Shown piece after piece: positions 55,369-63,907 of a stretch of DNA of 64,000 nucleotides. Source of the DNA: Winkia neuii subsp. neuii DSM 8576 (GTDB lineage Bacteria > Actinomycetota > Actinomycetes > Actinomycetales > Actinomycetaceae); NCBI RefSeq assembly GCF_000420405.1, contig NZ_ATUW01000004.1, positions 124,001 through 188,000 on the forward strand, read 5' to 3'. The notes below the pieces were generated by a model. The model ran no database searches. It saw only the letters and a list, made by a program, of their open reading frames with translations, and was not told where the DNA came from. The position numbers were made by a program, and so were the translations under genes. The stretch's first letter is position 1. Every line of letters starts with the position of its first letter.

Positions 55369-55620
55369 TTACCGAGTTGCGTGGAAGGTACGCGAGATCA
55401 CGTCGAGCTGCTGCTCACGGGTCAGGCGCACAAAGTTGACTGCGTAGCCGGAAACGCGAACGGTCAACTGCGGGTACTTCTCGGGGTGCTCCATGGCATC
55501 CTCGAGGGTTTCCTTATTCAGGACGTTGATGTTGGCGTGGTAAAGGCCCTTTACACCACCGTTGTCGTGACGGGCCGCCTTCATCGACTCCATACGCTCT
55601 TCGAAAGTCTTAACTGCCAT
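55369..55620 (-). CDS. Stand-alone glycyl-radical domain of pyruvate formate-lyase (GrcA-like)
   Basis: An 83-residue protein that corresponds to the C-terminal end of ordinary pyruvate formate-lyase. The radical site is G58 in [12 protein letters not shown], preceded by [16 protein letters not shown] and HPEKYP, and ending [13 protein letters not shown]. Residues 1-25 ([20 protein letters not shown]) are not part of the usual domain and may be a docking segment. A strong ribosome binding site (GAGAAGGAG) lies before the ATG. It starts 46 nt after the large PFL subunit ends, and the large subunit lacks this domain, so the two probably assemble into one enzyme. Also similar to GrcA/YfiD repair proteins. 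Confidence 0.9.
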   Translation of the reverse strand: MAVKTFEERMESMKAARHDNGGVKGLYHANINVLNKETLEDAMEHPEKYPQLTVRVSGYAVNFVRLTREQQLDVISRTFHATR

Positions 55621-55666
55621 TCCTATTCTCCTTCTCTTGGTTGCTTATAGGACGTTTGTGTTTTGA

Positions 55667-57748
55667 CTAACCCTTTTTGATGAAGCCAGCATCCATGATA
55701 CCAACGAGGTTGGTAATCTGCTCATCCTCAGTGCGTCCGAGTGAGGACGGAACGATGGTGTTGGTGAGCGAGATGCCGTCGAGGGCATCCTTGTAGTCGA
55801 GCTTGCCAACAGAGAGCATCGATGCCAGCATGCCGTGGGTGTCCATGCCGTTCTCCGGGTTTGCACCAGGTGCGAACGGGGTGCCAGCCTCGTGGCCCGA
55901 CGGGAAGGCGCCTGTAGCCTTGCCGTAAACGACGTTCGAGGTAATGGTCAGAACCGACTGAGTCGGAATCGCATCGCGGTACATCGGGATGGCCTTGATC
56001 TTGGACATGATCGTGTGAACGATCGTTGCCGCAATATCGTCGGCGCGGTCGTCGTCGTTGCCGTAAAGCGGGAAGTCGCCCTCGGTCTTGTAGTCAACTA
56101 CCAGACCGGTCTCGTCGCGAACCGGAGTGACCTTCGCGTACTTGATCGCCGACAGCGAGTCCGCAACGATGGACAGGCCAGCAATGCCGCAGCCCATAGT
56201 GCGCACTAGCTCCGAGTCGAGCAATGCCATTTCCATTGCCTCGTAGGCGTAGCGGTCGTGGCAGTAGTGAATGATGTTCAAGGCCTCTACGTAGGTGCCG
56301 ACTACCCAGTCGAGCATCTTTTCGTACTTTTCCCAGACCTCGTCGAAGTCCAGCGGGCCGTCGCCCTTGATGGGCTCGTAGCCTTCCATGATCTTCTTGC
56401 CAGAGACCTCGTCGCGGCCACCGTTGATTGCGTACAGCAGAGCCTTAGCAGCGTTCACACGAGCGCCGAAGAACTGCATCTGCTTGCCAACGCGCATCGG
56501 GGAAACACAGCAGGCAATTGCTGCATCGTCACCCCACTGCTGACGAATCTGTTCGTCAGCTTCGTACTGAATCGACGATGTCTCGATAGAGACCCTAGCG
56601 CAGAAGCGCTTGTAGCCTTCGGGAAGCTTCTCGTTCCAGAAGATCGTGATGTTCGGTTCCGGAGCAGGCCCGAGGTTTACCAGGGTCTGCAGCAAGCGGA
56701 AGGAGGTCTTGGTTACGAGCGAGCGTCCGTCCTCGCCGAAGCCCGCGTCAGTCCAGGTTGCCCAGTAGGGATCGCCCGAGAAGATCTGGTCGTAAGCCTC
56801 GGTACGCAGGAAGCGCACGATACGCAGCTTGATGACCAGGGAGTCAATAATCTCCTGAGCACCCTTTTCATCTAGTATGCCGCGCTTGAAATCGCGCTCG
56901 AAGTAGCAGTCGAAGAAAGCGGACAGGCGGCCGATGGACATTGCCGCGCCATCCTGAGACTTGATGGAGCCAAGGTATCCGAAGTAGGTCCACTGGACAG
57001 CTTCCTGAGCAGTGGTAGCAGGCTTGGAAATGTCGAAGCCATACTTGGAAGCCATGGTCTTCAGCTTCTTCAGAGCCTTGATCTGCTCGGCGTGCTCTTC
57101 GCGGTAACGAGACCAGTGCTCGGAGAAGGGCTTGTCGATGTAACGATCCTTGTCCTTCTGCTTCTCTTCGATCAACTTGTCAACGCCGTAGAGGGCAACG
57201 CGGCGGTAGTCGCCGATAATGCGGCCGCGACCATAAGCATCGGGAAGACCTGTGATGATGTGAGAAGAACGAGCTGCGCGAATGCGCGGGGTGTAAATAT
57301 CGAACACCGCATCGTTGTGGGTCTTGCGGTACTTGGTGAAGATCTTCTTTACTTCAGGATTTACTTCCTTGCCCGCCTCTTTGATAGCGGTCTCGACCAT
57401 TCGCCAACCGCCGAACGGCATCATCGCACGCTTCAAAGGAACGTCAGTCTGGAGACCGACGATTACATTGTCGTCTTCGCTAATGTAGCCAGCATCGAAA
57501 GCGTCAACGTCGGCCGGGATGTCGGTGTCAACGTCGTAGACGCGCTGCTTGCGCTCGACCGAGAGGTACTTGCTGTCTAGAGTGTCCCAAACGCGCCGGG
57601 TCTTTTCAGTGGGCCCTTCCAGGAAGGACTCGTCACCGTCGTAAGGGGTGTAGTTCTTCTGAATGAAATCCCTGACATCAATCTGATTGGACCAGGATCC
57701 TTCTTTGAACCCTTCCCAACCCTCAAAGGTTTCTTCTGAGTTTGACAC
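55667..57748 (-). CDS. pflB: Pyruvate formate-lyase catalytic body (lacks the glycyl-radical domain)
   Basis: Converts pyruvate and CoA to formate and acetyl-CoA anaerobically. The adjacent active-site cysteines are C413-C414 in IACCVSPMRVG. Conserved blocks include YGRGRIIGDYRRVALYG and MGCGIAGLSIVADSLSAIKYAKV. The protein stops at LVGIMDAGFIKKG, just where other PFLs continue into the radical domain; 693 + 83 residues equals the usual ~770. The GTG is preceded by AAGGAG. A possible promoter (TTGATG, 16 bp, TAAACT; 57797-57824) lies upstream. No intact single-chain PFL is in the window. Confidence 0.93.
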   Translation of the reverse strand: MSNSEETFEGWEGFKEGSWSNQIDVRDFIQKNYTPYDGDESFLEGPTEKTRRVWDTLDSKYLSVERKQRVYDVDTDIPADVDAFDAGYISEDDNVIVGLQTDVPLKRAMMPFGGWRMVETAIKEAGKEVNPEVKKIFTKYRKTHNDAVFDIYTPRIRAARSSHIITGLPDAYGRGRIIGDYRRVALYGVDKLIEEKQKDKDRYIDKPFSEHWSRYREEHAEQIKALKKLKTMASKYGFDISKPATTAQEAVQWTYFGYLGSIKSQDGAAMSIGRLSAFFDCYFERDFKRGILDEKGAQEIIDSLVIKLRIVRFLRTEAYDQIFSGDPYWATWTDAGFGEDGRSLVTKTSFRLLQTLVNLGPAPEPNITIFWNEKLPEGYKRFCARVSIETSSIQYEADEQIRQQWGDDAAIACCVSPMRVGKQMQFFGARVNAAKALLYAINGGRDEVSGKKIMEGYEPIKGDGPLDFDEVWEKYEKMLDWVVGTYVEALNIIHYCHDRYAYEAMEMALLDSELVRTMGCGIAGLSIVADSLSAIKYAKVTPVRDETGLVVDYKTEGDFPLYGNDDDRADDIAATIVHTIMSKIKAIPMYRDAIPTQSVLTITSNVVYGKATGAFPSGHEAGTPFAPGANPENGMDTHGMLASMLSVGKLDYKDALDGISLTNTIVPSSLGRTEDEQITNLVGIMDAGFIKKG

Positions 57749-58179
57749 GTCTAACTCCTTATTTGCTTTGACGCTCAGTATCAGTTGTCAATTCTGAGTT
57801 TACGTGATCTAACGCAGGCATCAAGGGGGGCGTTCACATGTGCCCAACACCACTAAAGCAAATCTAGGACTTACGTCCACAATTGCGAGTATGCAACCCT
57901 TCCACCCCCCGTTTTTTGCGGCAAATCCGCCACTGACCTGCTAGGACGTTACTACCTCGCCGACTCGTTTGGCACGCTCCAACGAAAAACCAGATTAGTT
58001 TTTACTTACCATTTGCTTTTTTTACTGTTTTTAGTTCCCCGGCTCACATAAAATTTCAATTTATTTTCCCAAAAAGCTGGAAGTGAGAAAAATAATATTT
58101 GGGCGAATGTCGCGATTTAAGGCCGATCTGAATGCCTGCGCCCACAAATTCTTCCAAGCGGAAGCGCCGCAAAAGGCAG
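57749..58179. other. Divergent spacer between pflB and the second surface-repeat gene
   Basis: No gene of plausible quality. It holds the putative pfl promoter (57797-57824, minus strand), an 8-bp palindrome CACATGTG (57835-57842) just upstream of it, and a strongly AT-rich tract around 57990-58110. A regulator site for anaerobic control of pfl would be expected here, but no FNR- or Rex-like site could be assigned. Confidence 0.4.
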
Positions 58180-58208
58180 TTGACGTCGAAGCCTCAATAC
58201 CAGACAAT
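58180..58208 (+). promoter_or_regulatory. Sigma-70-type promoter of the LAXTG surface-repeat gene
   Basis: -35 TTGACG (58180-58185), 17-bp spacer, -10 GACAAT (58203-58208). It is followed 3 nt later by the shared operator, the same layout as at the metal-transport operon. Confidence 0.65.
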
Positions 58209-58211
58209 CGT

Positions 58212-58226
58212 TAATGACAACCGTTT
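58212..58226 (+). promoter_or_regulatory. Operator shared with the metal-transport operon
   Basis: TAATGACAACCGTTT agrees at 12 of 15 positions with AAACGATAACCGTTT of the other operon, in the same orientation and at nearly the same distance from the -10. It overlaps a spurious upstream ATG, one reason for choosing the ATG at 58247 for the gene. Confidence 0.65.
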
Positions 58227-58246
58227 TCTATAACAGGAGGGGCCCG

Positions 58247-60778
58247 ATGTCCCTAAAGACACTTTCCGCCCTGGCTGGGGCAGTCGCCCTCGCCCTTCTT
58301 CCCGCCCTTGCATTAGCCGGCCCTAGCGACGACCTGATAGTAGCCAGCCAAGCGCACGTAGATTCGCCGAAAGTGTTCTGGCAGGGTAGGAACTTTACCC
58401 TAAATGCCGAAGTAGACGGCAAAGAGCACAAGTTAGAGAAAACCGTCAACTGGGTAGGCAAAGGATACAAAAACACCGGGCAGCAGCAGTACGTTTACGA
58501 AGTCCCCAAAAACAACAGCATCCCCAACTTGGGCGAACCAGGAACCCTGCTCTATCAAGCCCCCATCCTGCCGGGCCTCGCCAACTCTCCAATCTGGGCA
58601 GGTTTTGGAGCGGACCTAAAAATTCCGGCCGAAAAGTTCCGCGACGGCTCCTTCAACCTAGACATGGTGGCCTTCGACGGGCCCGGGAAAATGGACCTGT
58701 TCCGCTACGACGACTGGATGGCCTCCTCCCACAGCCCCGGCATGCGCTCAGTTTGGATAAAACCAGGCACCCACACCCACAACATCACCACTTTTACAAA
58801 GCCCGGTACTTACCACATCCAATACCGAGCATCGGCCCGAGACAAATCCGGCCGCTTCGTCGCTTCCGCTCCGCAAACAATGACTTGGCAGGTGGGAGGT
58901 TCCAAGCCCGCTCCGAACGGTATTAAAGACGTCGCTCGAGCCTACGACCAAGCCGAAAACACCGGGGCCGAGGGCGAAGCGCGCCTCACCATAACCCCCC
59001 ACGAAGGAAGAGAAAAAGACGGTGACGAATACCTAACCGACATGGAATTTACTACCTCCACCGCTACTGCCGGCACAGCCATCTTCTACATCGACGGCTA
59101 CTACCTTGCGGAAGTGCCTCTAAAGGACGGGCGAGCTACCTGGAGCGAGATGATCGGGTCCGAAACCTCCAGCTTCCAGGTAGTCTTCATTCCTAAGCAA
59201 GGGCCGGGAAAGTGGATATCCAGCCCCCTCAGCTACAACCGCACCCAAGGAACAGTGAGCACCACCCAGCCCGGGAGCTTTCCACGCAAAAGCCCTACCC
59301 GCGCTCTACCCACTTTCGACAATGGCGATCAAAAGATCGCAGACCCTGCGGTATCTGTAACTGCAAAAAAGCTCGATAACGAATATGCTTCCATCGCAGC
59401 CATCCCCGCGGACAAAAACTTGACTCTGCGCGTCACGGGCGGATTCTACGACACTCCGGACGGGAATAATCCTAGCTGCGAGGTAGAATTTATTTCTTCC
59501 CCTGCCCAACGCGAAATAAAGGTGCCCTGGGACGGATGCAACGACGGCAGCTACACGCTCAAACTGCGCCTGCAACCAAACTCCCGTACCTTGGCAGGAG
59601 CGAAAGATATTTCCCTAGGCAAGGCTGTTCTTCCCAAAAGCGCCGAAACTAGGCTCACAAATCCGCCTTCTGTAATCCGTAAAGGCGATCCGCTTGCCGC
59701 CCACGAGCTAACAGAATCTACCCCCTCCCCCACTCGCCCCGCAGAAACAGAAGCAAACCCAGGCAAGACAGGAACAAATACTGAGAAAATTTCAAAGGCG
59801 CAAGCCACGATCTCCGACGGACACGTGGACGTGCGAGTAACAGACCAAAACGGGCTAGCAATGGCTCTTGGTGACGATTCTGGAACGGAAGAAAAACGCA
59901 CCCTCATCCGCCCTCTAGACAAAGTGACCCTCGCCGTACCAAAACAAGCTCTAGTAACCCGCCGGGGGCATGTATTCGCCTCTAAAGACTTTGACTTCCT
60001 AGGCAAGAAGGGGACCCAACTTTACGTGCTTCCCCAAAATCAGAGGAACGGACTAGTATGGCCGGGCTTTTCCACCGAGTCTGTGGACTACTCAAAATAC
60101 CCAAAGGGAATTGATATTCAGGTCCGCCCCGCCAAAGCTCCTAAAGGAGGAGCCTGGTGGGCATTTACCCAAGATCTGAACGGCCTGGGGACCATCATGG
60201 CCGCTTCTGATCGCACTTCTACCATTTCCACTACCGGAAGAATCCACTCGCACCTGGTGTGGGCTTTTTCGAAACCCGGACACTACCTGCTCCAGGTGCG
60301 CGCGGTGGACCGGGCAACCGAGCGGGCAACCAAGTGGTACCCCCTACGTTTTGCAGTGGATCAGGCACAAAAAACTGACCCAGCTACCGATCCGGCAAAC
60401 TCGGACGCCGCCAAGGGTGGGGCGGCCGATATCGGGCCCACAGAAAATCCCGCTAGCAAGCAAGAAATTGACGAAACTGTAGCGCCGGAGACCGGTCCTG
60501 CTGGCTTGGGGAAGCCGTCACCCGGCCCTACCCTCGCAAGCAAAGCTGAAAAGTCCGGTGCACAGATAACCTCTCCGAAGGCAGCCGAGGGCGAGGGCAA
60601 CACGGCTGGAGAGTCGTCTCCAGCAGGGGCCGCCACAGTCAGTTCAAAACCCTATAGGCCCCCGCTAGCAAAAACTGGTTCCTCCGAAAACACTCAGCAA
60701 CTACTCACGCTCGCCGGAGCCGCTCTGCTAGGAGCCGGAGGCGCGCTAGGAATAACCTCTGTGCGAGGACGCAAATAA
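58247..60778 (+). CDS. LAXTG wall-anchored protein with two surface-repeat domains, large form
   Basis: Exported wall protein of 843 residues. It has a signal peptide (about 1-24, ALA cleavage), repeat 1 (about 25-220, AHVDSP and GTHTHNITTFTKPG near 174), a central beta-rich part with a CEVEF/DGCNDG cysteine pair that could form a disulfide, a Pro/Thr/Glu-rich linker, repeat 2 (about 510-700, GHVDVRV and RIHSHLVWAFSKPG near 665), a long Pro/Ala/Glu linker and a sorting signal: LAKTG (807-811), hydrophobic stretch, RGRK. The ATG at 58247 follows AGGAGG at 8 nt; an upstream in-frame ATG at 58214 lies on the operator. It is a single-gene unit ended by a strong terminator. Confidence 0.9.
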   Translation: MSLKTLSALAGAVALALLPALALAGPSDDLIVASQAHVDSPKVFWQGRNFTLNAEVDGKEHKLEKTVNWVGKGYKNTGQQQYVYEVPKNNSIPNLGEPGTLLYQAPILPGLANSPIWAGFGADLKIPAEKFRDGSFNLDMVAFDGPGKMDLFRYDDWMASSHSPGMRSVWIKPGTHTHNITTFTKPGTYHIQYRASARDKSGRFVASAPQTMTWQVGGSKPAPNGIKDVARAYDQAENTGAEGEARLTITPHEGREKDGDEYLTDMEFTTSTATAGTAIFYIDGYYLAEVPLKDGRATWSEMIGSETSSFQVVFIPKQGPGKWISSPLSYNRTQGTVSTTQPGSFPRKSPTRALPTFDNGDQKIADPAVSVTAKKLDNEYASIAAIPADKNLTLRVTGGFYDTPDGNNPSCEVEFISSPAQREIKVPWDGCNDGSYTLKLRLQPNSRTLAGAKDISLGKAVLPKSAETRLTNPPSVIRKGDPLAAHELTESTPSPTRPAETEANPGKTGTNTEKISKAQATISDGHVDVRVTDQNGLAMALGDDSGTEEKRTLIRPLDKVTLAVPKQALVTRRGHVFASKDFDFLGKKGTQLYVLPQNQRNGLVWPGFSTESVDYSKYPKGIDIQVRPAKAPKGGAWWAFTQDLNGLGTIMAASDRTSTISTTGRIHSHLVWAFSKPGHYLLQVRAVDRATERATKWYPLRFAVDQAQKTDPATDPANSDAAKGGAADIGPTENPASKQEIDETVAPETGPAGLGKPSPGPTLASKAEKSGAQITSPKAAEGEGNTAGESSPAGAATVSSKPYRPPLAKTGSSENTQQLLTLAGAALLGAGGALGITSVRGRK

Positions 60779-60780
60779 AA

Positions 60781-60810
60781 AAAGTGTGGGGCTTTTGCCC
60801 CACACTTTTT
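60781..60810. terminator. Bidirectional terminator between the surface protein gene and rplS
   Basis: A perfect 12-bp stem (AAAGTGTGGGGC/GCCCCACACTTT, 60781-60792 and 60797-60808) with a TTTT loop. It has T-runs on both strands, so it should end both the plus-strand surface protein transcript and the minus-strand rplS transcript. Confidence 0.9.
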
Positions 60811-60824
60811 GTTACGAATACACG

Positions 60825-61178
60825 CTAGGCGTTTTCGCGCTTTTCTTTGATCTTCGCAGCCTTGCCATGACGATCGCGAATGTAGTAAAGCTTTGCCCTG
60901 CGAACGTCGCCGCGGGTAACAACCTCGATCGAATCAATGGTAGGTGCGTGCAGTGGGAACGTACGCTCAACACCAACACCGAACGAAATCTTGCGAACGG
61001 TGAAGGTAGCGCCCAGCCCCTTGCCGCCGCGGCGAGCAATGACGAGGCCCTGGAAGACCTGTACACGAGAACGGTTGCCCTCAGTAACAACGACGTTTAC
61101 CTTTACGGTATCGCCAGCGCGGAACTGAGGGATGTCATCGCGCATAGACGCGGCGTCAAGCTGATCAAATTTCTGCAT
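60825..61178 (-). CDS. rplS: 50S ribosomal protein L19
   Basis: Large-subunit protein at the 30S-50S interface. Canonical L19 strings are [50 protein letters not shown] and [22 protein letters not shown]; 117 residues. In the usual order rpsP-khpA-rimM-trmD-rplS, here with a HAD gene inserted between khpA and rimM. Terminator immediately downstream. Confidence 0.98.
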   Translation of the reverse strand: MQKFDQLDAASMRDDIPQFRAGDTVKVNVVVTEGNRSRVQVFQGLVIARRGGKGLGATFTVRKISFGVGVERTFPLHAPTIDSIEVVTRGDVRRAKLYYIRDRHGKAAKIKEKRENA

Positions 61179-61324
61179 CAGATATCCTTCAAGCTACCGG
61201 TGCCACAGGTCACCGCCAGCCGTTGGCCGGGAAAACCCCGGCGACTTCATGGCGTCTGCAAGCGCATTGGCGGCCCCCCGTGGCAGGCTTCGCCCACGTC
61301 ACAGACCGCACCATTGTCGCACAG

Positions 61325-62647
61325 TTAGGCGTTAGAGTCACCTGTGAGTTCACGCACCATGCAAACGTCGCGGTTCAATTGCCCACCGACCAGGAAGTTG
61401 CGCGTCCCCCGTTTTCTAAACCCGTGACGGCGATAGAACTTTTGCGCACGCTTGTTCTTCTGGTTAGTGCCAAGCCCGACGGCTGGTACCACCTGGGAGC
61501 ACCCCTGCAACGACTCAATGGCAGTTTCTAGCAGTGCTCCTGCAATACCTTGCCCCCTGTAGGCAGACTCTACGTAGAGCTTAGAAAGGTAGGCGCTGCC
61601 GGCAGGCATGAGCTTGGCTAAGGCTCGGTCCTCGACAAATTCGTTAGGGCCCGACCTAATTATCCACGCGTAGGCAACGAGTTGTGAATCTACTGTTGCC
61701 ACGTATACCTGCTCAGCTTCGATAGCTGATCGAAGCACCGTCTCAGAGAGATTTTTCTGAATAAAGTCCGAAATGCCCGCAACACTAAGATGTGGCGGGC
61801 AGGCGTCCGGAAACGTTCGGGCAGCCAACTCACTTATAGCGTGCGCTTGCTCGAGGCCAGCCTTTGCCAATACCACCCTGCCGGCGCCGGGTGGGGCCAG
61901 ATATCCAGAGGCTGCTATCACTTCGCGGTCTGAAACGTCGAGCTGGGCGGGAGCTAGTTTCTGAATCATATCCGGTCTGCGGGCACAGGTTTTCTCCAAA
62001 GCCCGATCGCGCCGCCACCGCTCTATCTTGGCGTGGTTTCCCCCGCGCAACACCTCGGGAACCTCTAGACCACGCCATTGCACTGGTTTGGTGAACACTG
62101 GATATTCCAAAAGTCCGGCTTCAGAATAGGACTCTTCAACAAGTGAGGCGGGATTACCTATAACGCCGTCCAAAAGACGGCCGACGGCTTCGATAACTAC
62201 CAAGGAGGCTACTTCTCCCCCATTTAGCACGTAGTCGCCAATAGAAAACTCCATCACCGTAACCCTGCCCACGCTGCGGTAATGTTCCATAACACGCGCA
62301 TCTATCCCCTCGTACCGCCCAGCGGCAAACACGATGCGCTTGTGCCTTGCCAATTCCTCTGCCTTACGCTGCGTAAATTGCTCCCCCGAGGGCGTAGGCA
62401 CGGCAAGGATCACCTCGTCGCCGCCTATTACCTCGTCTAAAGCTCGCCCCCAGACATCCGGACGCATAACCATTCCAGCCCCCGGACCGTAAGGAGCATG
62501 GTCGACACTGCGATGCTTGCCGCTGGCCCAGTCACGCAAATCGTGCACCCGCACGTCAATGAGACCAGCTTCACCGGCCTTGCCCAGCAACGACAGATCT
62601 AAGACCGAAAAGTAGTCTGGAAAAATAGTGAGCACATCGAAACGCAT
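61325..62647 (-). CDS. trmD: TrmD tRNA (guanine(37)-N1)-methyltransferase fused to a GNAT domain
   Basis: Residues 1 to ~240 are a full TrmD: MRFDVLTIFPDYF, then YGPGAGMVMRPDVW, the knot motif SIGDYVLNGGEVA, and GNHAKIERWRR. It makes m1G37 in tRNA. From about 270 to 440 a GNAT acetyltransferase domain follows, with acetyl-CoA motif A LYVESAYRGQGIAGALLETAI-like near 365 and NKRAQKFYRRHGF at its end. No stop or start lies between the parts. The fusion is unusual; the acetyltransferase substrate is unknown. It follows rimM by 2 nt. Confidence 0.93.
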   Translation of the reverse strand: MRFDVLTIFPDYFSVLDLSLLGKAGEAGLIDVRVHDLRDWASGKHRSVDHAPYGPGAGMVMRPDVWGRALDEVIGGDEVILAVPTPSGEQFTQRKAEELARHKRIVFAAGRYEGIDARVMEHYRSVGRVTVMEFSIGDYVLNGGEVASLVVIEAVGRLLDGVIGNPASLVEESYSEAGLLEYPVFTKPVQWRGLEVPEVLRGGNHAKIERWRRDRALEKTCARRPDMIQKLAPAQLDVSDREVIAASGYLAPPGAGRVVLAKAGLEQAHAISELAARTFPDACPPHLSVAGISDFIQKNLSETVLRSAIEAEQVYVATVDSQLVAYAWIIRSGPNEFVEDRALAKLMPAGSAYLSKLYVESAYRGQGIAGALLETAIESLQGCSQVVPAVGLGTNQKNKRAQKFYRRHGFRKRGTRNFLVGGQLNRDVCMVRELTGDSNA

Positions 62648-62649
62648 TG

Positions 62650-63147
62650 CTAATCCCCAAGTAAACCGGCGGGAGCGTCGAGCACTATCCGCCCGGCCTC
62701 TAGGTCAACATCCACCATTGCCTTCACAAAGGGGACGGAATAAGTGCCCGTGGCAGTGGTTACCTGAAGCCTATCCTGGCCCACGCCAAACTCGAGGCCG
62801 GCAACGTGGCCTAGTTCGTTGCCCTCTACATCTACAACAGGCAAGCCCTGCAGCTCGCTGGCATAGAATTCGTCCTCGCGCAGTTCCTCGTTAGACACGT
62901 CAACGCAGAGAGCTTGTCCCCGCAGCTGCTCAATCTGCTCTCGAGTGGTGATCTGGGCGAAGGCCACCACCCAACGCTTGCCCGAGCGATAAAAACTGCG
63001 CACTGTAACAGACCGGCCTTTGAGCACCAGCTCACTACCAGGTTTGAAACGCTGGGCAACAGCATCGGTGCGAATATCGACTATAGCTGCCCCTTTTAGC
63101 CCCTTAGCAGGGCCAATCAGGCCCACCGTCATCAAGTTCTCGTCCAC
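62650..63147 (-). CDS. rimM: Ribosome maturation factor RimM
   Basis: 30S assembly factor binding S19. N-terminal GLIGPAKGLKGAAIVDIRTD, the middle LRGQALCVDVSNEELREDEFYASEL-like and the C-terminal PRC barrel (GTYSVPFVKAMVDVDLEAGRIVLDAPAGLL-like) are all present. The GTG at 63147 shares its first base with the stop of the HAD gene and has GGAG at good spacing, so it is preferred to the longer frame (63198); 165 residues. Confidence 0.95.
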   Translation of the reverse strand: MDENLMTVGLIGPAKGLKGAAIVDIRTDAVAQRFKPGSELVLKGRSVTVRSFYRSGKRWVVAFAQITTREQIEQLRGQALCVDVSNEELREDEFYASELQGLPVVDVEGNELGHVAGLEFGVGQDRLQVTTATGTYSVPFVKAMVDVDLEAGRIVLDAPAGLLGD

Positions 63148-63839
63148 TAAAGCTCCAAAATCTTCCGCAACTCGCCAGTCGAATCCGCACTTGCCCAAGC
63201 CTTATCCGCCTCCCAAGGGGCAGCATTTCCAGACCAGGTTACGAGTACAGTACAAAGCCCATTCAGACCGGCTCCGTGAATATCGTAATGGCGGTCGCCG
63301 ATCATAATGGTGTTCTGCTGCTCAGTCCCGACGGCCTTTAGCGCCCTGGACACAATCTTCCCTTTGTCCGAGTGTGACTCGGTCTCGTCAGCCCCACAAA
63401 TAGCAGACATCGCATAGGCAATCTGAACTCCCTGCGCAACCTTGACGGCCTGTTTTTCGGGTTTGGAAGTGGCAATCGCCTGTCTGATGCCCCGCTCGTA
63501 CAAACCCTTTACCAGCTCCGCTAGGCCCGGGAAAAGCACTGTATTGTGAGCCTGCGCCAAATATTTGTTGCGGTAAGTAGCGATCAGCTCATCAATCAAT
63601 TCCTCGTCTGCGGAGGGAACGAAGTGATGAAACGTATACCTCAGCGGCGGACCAATAAACCTGTGTAACGAGGCCGGCTCGCGGTCGATGTTCAGCTTTT
63701 CGGCCAGGGTTTCGGCCAACGCTGGCAAAATAACCGGCGCGGAATCGGTCAATGTACCGTCTAGATCCCAAAGCACCCCGCTAATAGGAAATTCGGGGGC
63801 GCAAAGATCTTGCAGTACAGATTCGTCAAAGCTTTCCAT
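63147..63839 (-). CDS. HAD-superfamily phosphatase (phosphoglycolate phosphatase-like)
   Basis: Hydrolase of 230 residues with the nucleophile motif WDLDGTLTDS (D25, D27), motif II IATSKPE, the helical cap with RFIGPPLRYTFHHF, and motif IV GDRHYDIHGA. It resembles Gph/PpaX enzymes and may remove phosphoglycolate or a nucleotide phosphate. The exact substrate is not determinable. It lies between khpA and rimM, coupled to the latter. Confidence 0.88.
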   Translation of the reverse strand: MESFDESVLQDLCAPEFPISGVLWDLDGTLTDSAPVILPALAETLAEKLNIDREPASLHRFIGPPLRYTFHHFVPSADEELIDELIATYRNKYLAQAHNTVLFPGLAELVKGLYERGIRQAIATSKPEKQAVKVAQGVQIAYAMSAICGADETESHSDKGKIVSRALKAVGTEQQNTIMIGDRHYDIHGAGLNGLCTVLVTWSGNAAPWEADKAWASADSTGELRKILEL

Positions 63840-63860
63840 GCCCTCTAGTCTAACGGCATA

Positions 63861-63898
63861 AAAGTGGGCTCCCTGCCAACTGGCAGAGAGCCCACTTT
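63861..63898 (-). terminator. Terminator after khpA
   Basis: A long stem (63861-63877 with 63882-63898, one mismatch) with a 4-nt loop, followed on the minus strand by TTATGCC after the TTT of the stem. It separates the rpsP-khpA unit from the HAD-rimM-trmD unit. Confidence 0.75.
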
Positions 63899-63907
63899 CA
63901 GCTTTTC

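Noticed and set aside
55369-55666. Frameshift or sequencing error as the cause of the split pyruvate formate-lyase
   Set aside because: The small ORF has its own strong ribosome binding site and a unique N-terminus, and the intergenic sequence has stops in frame, so a simple indel does not explain it.
58214-58246. ATG at 58214 as the start of the large LAXTG protein
   Set aside because: It lies on the operator and would add 11 residues before the signal peptide; the ATG at 58247 has AGGAGG at 8 nt.
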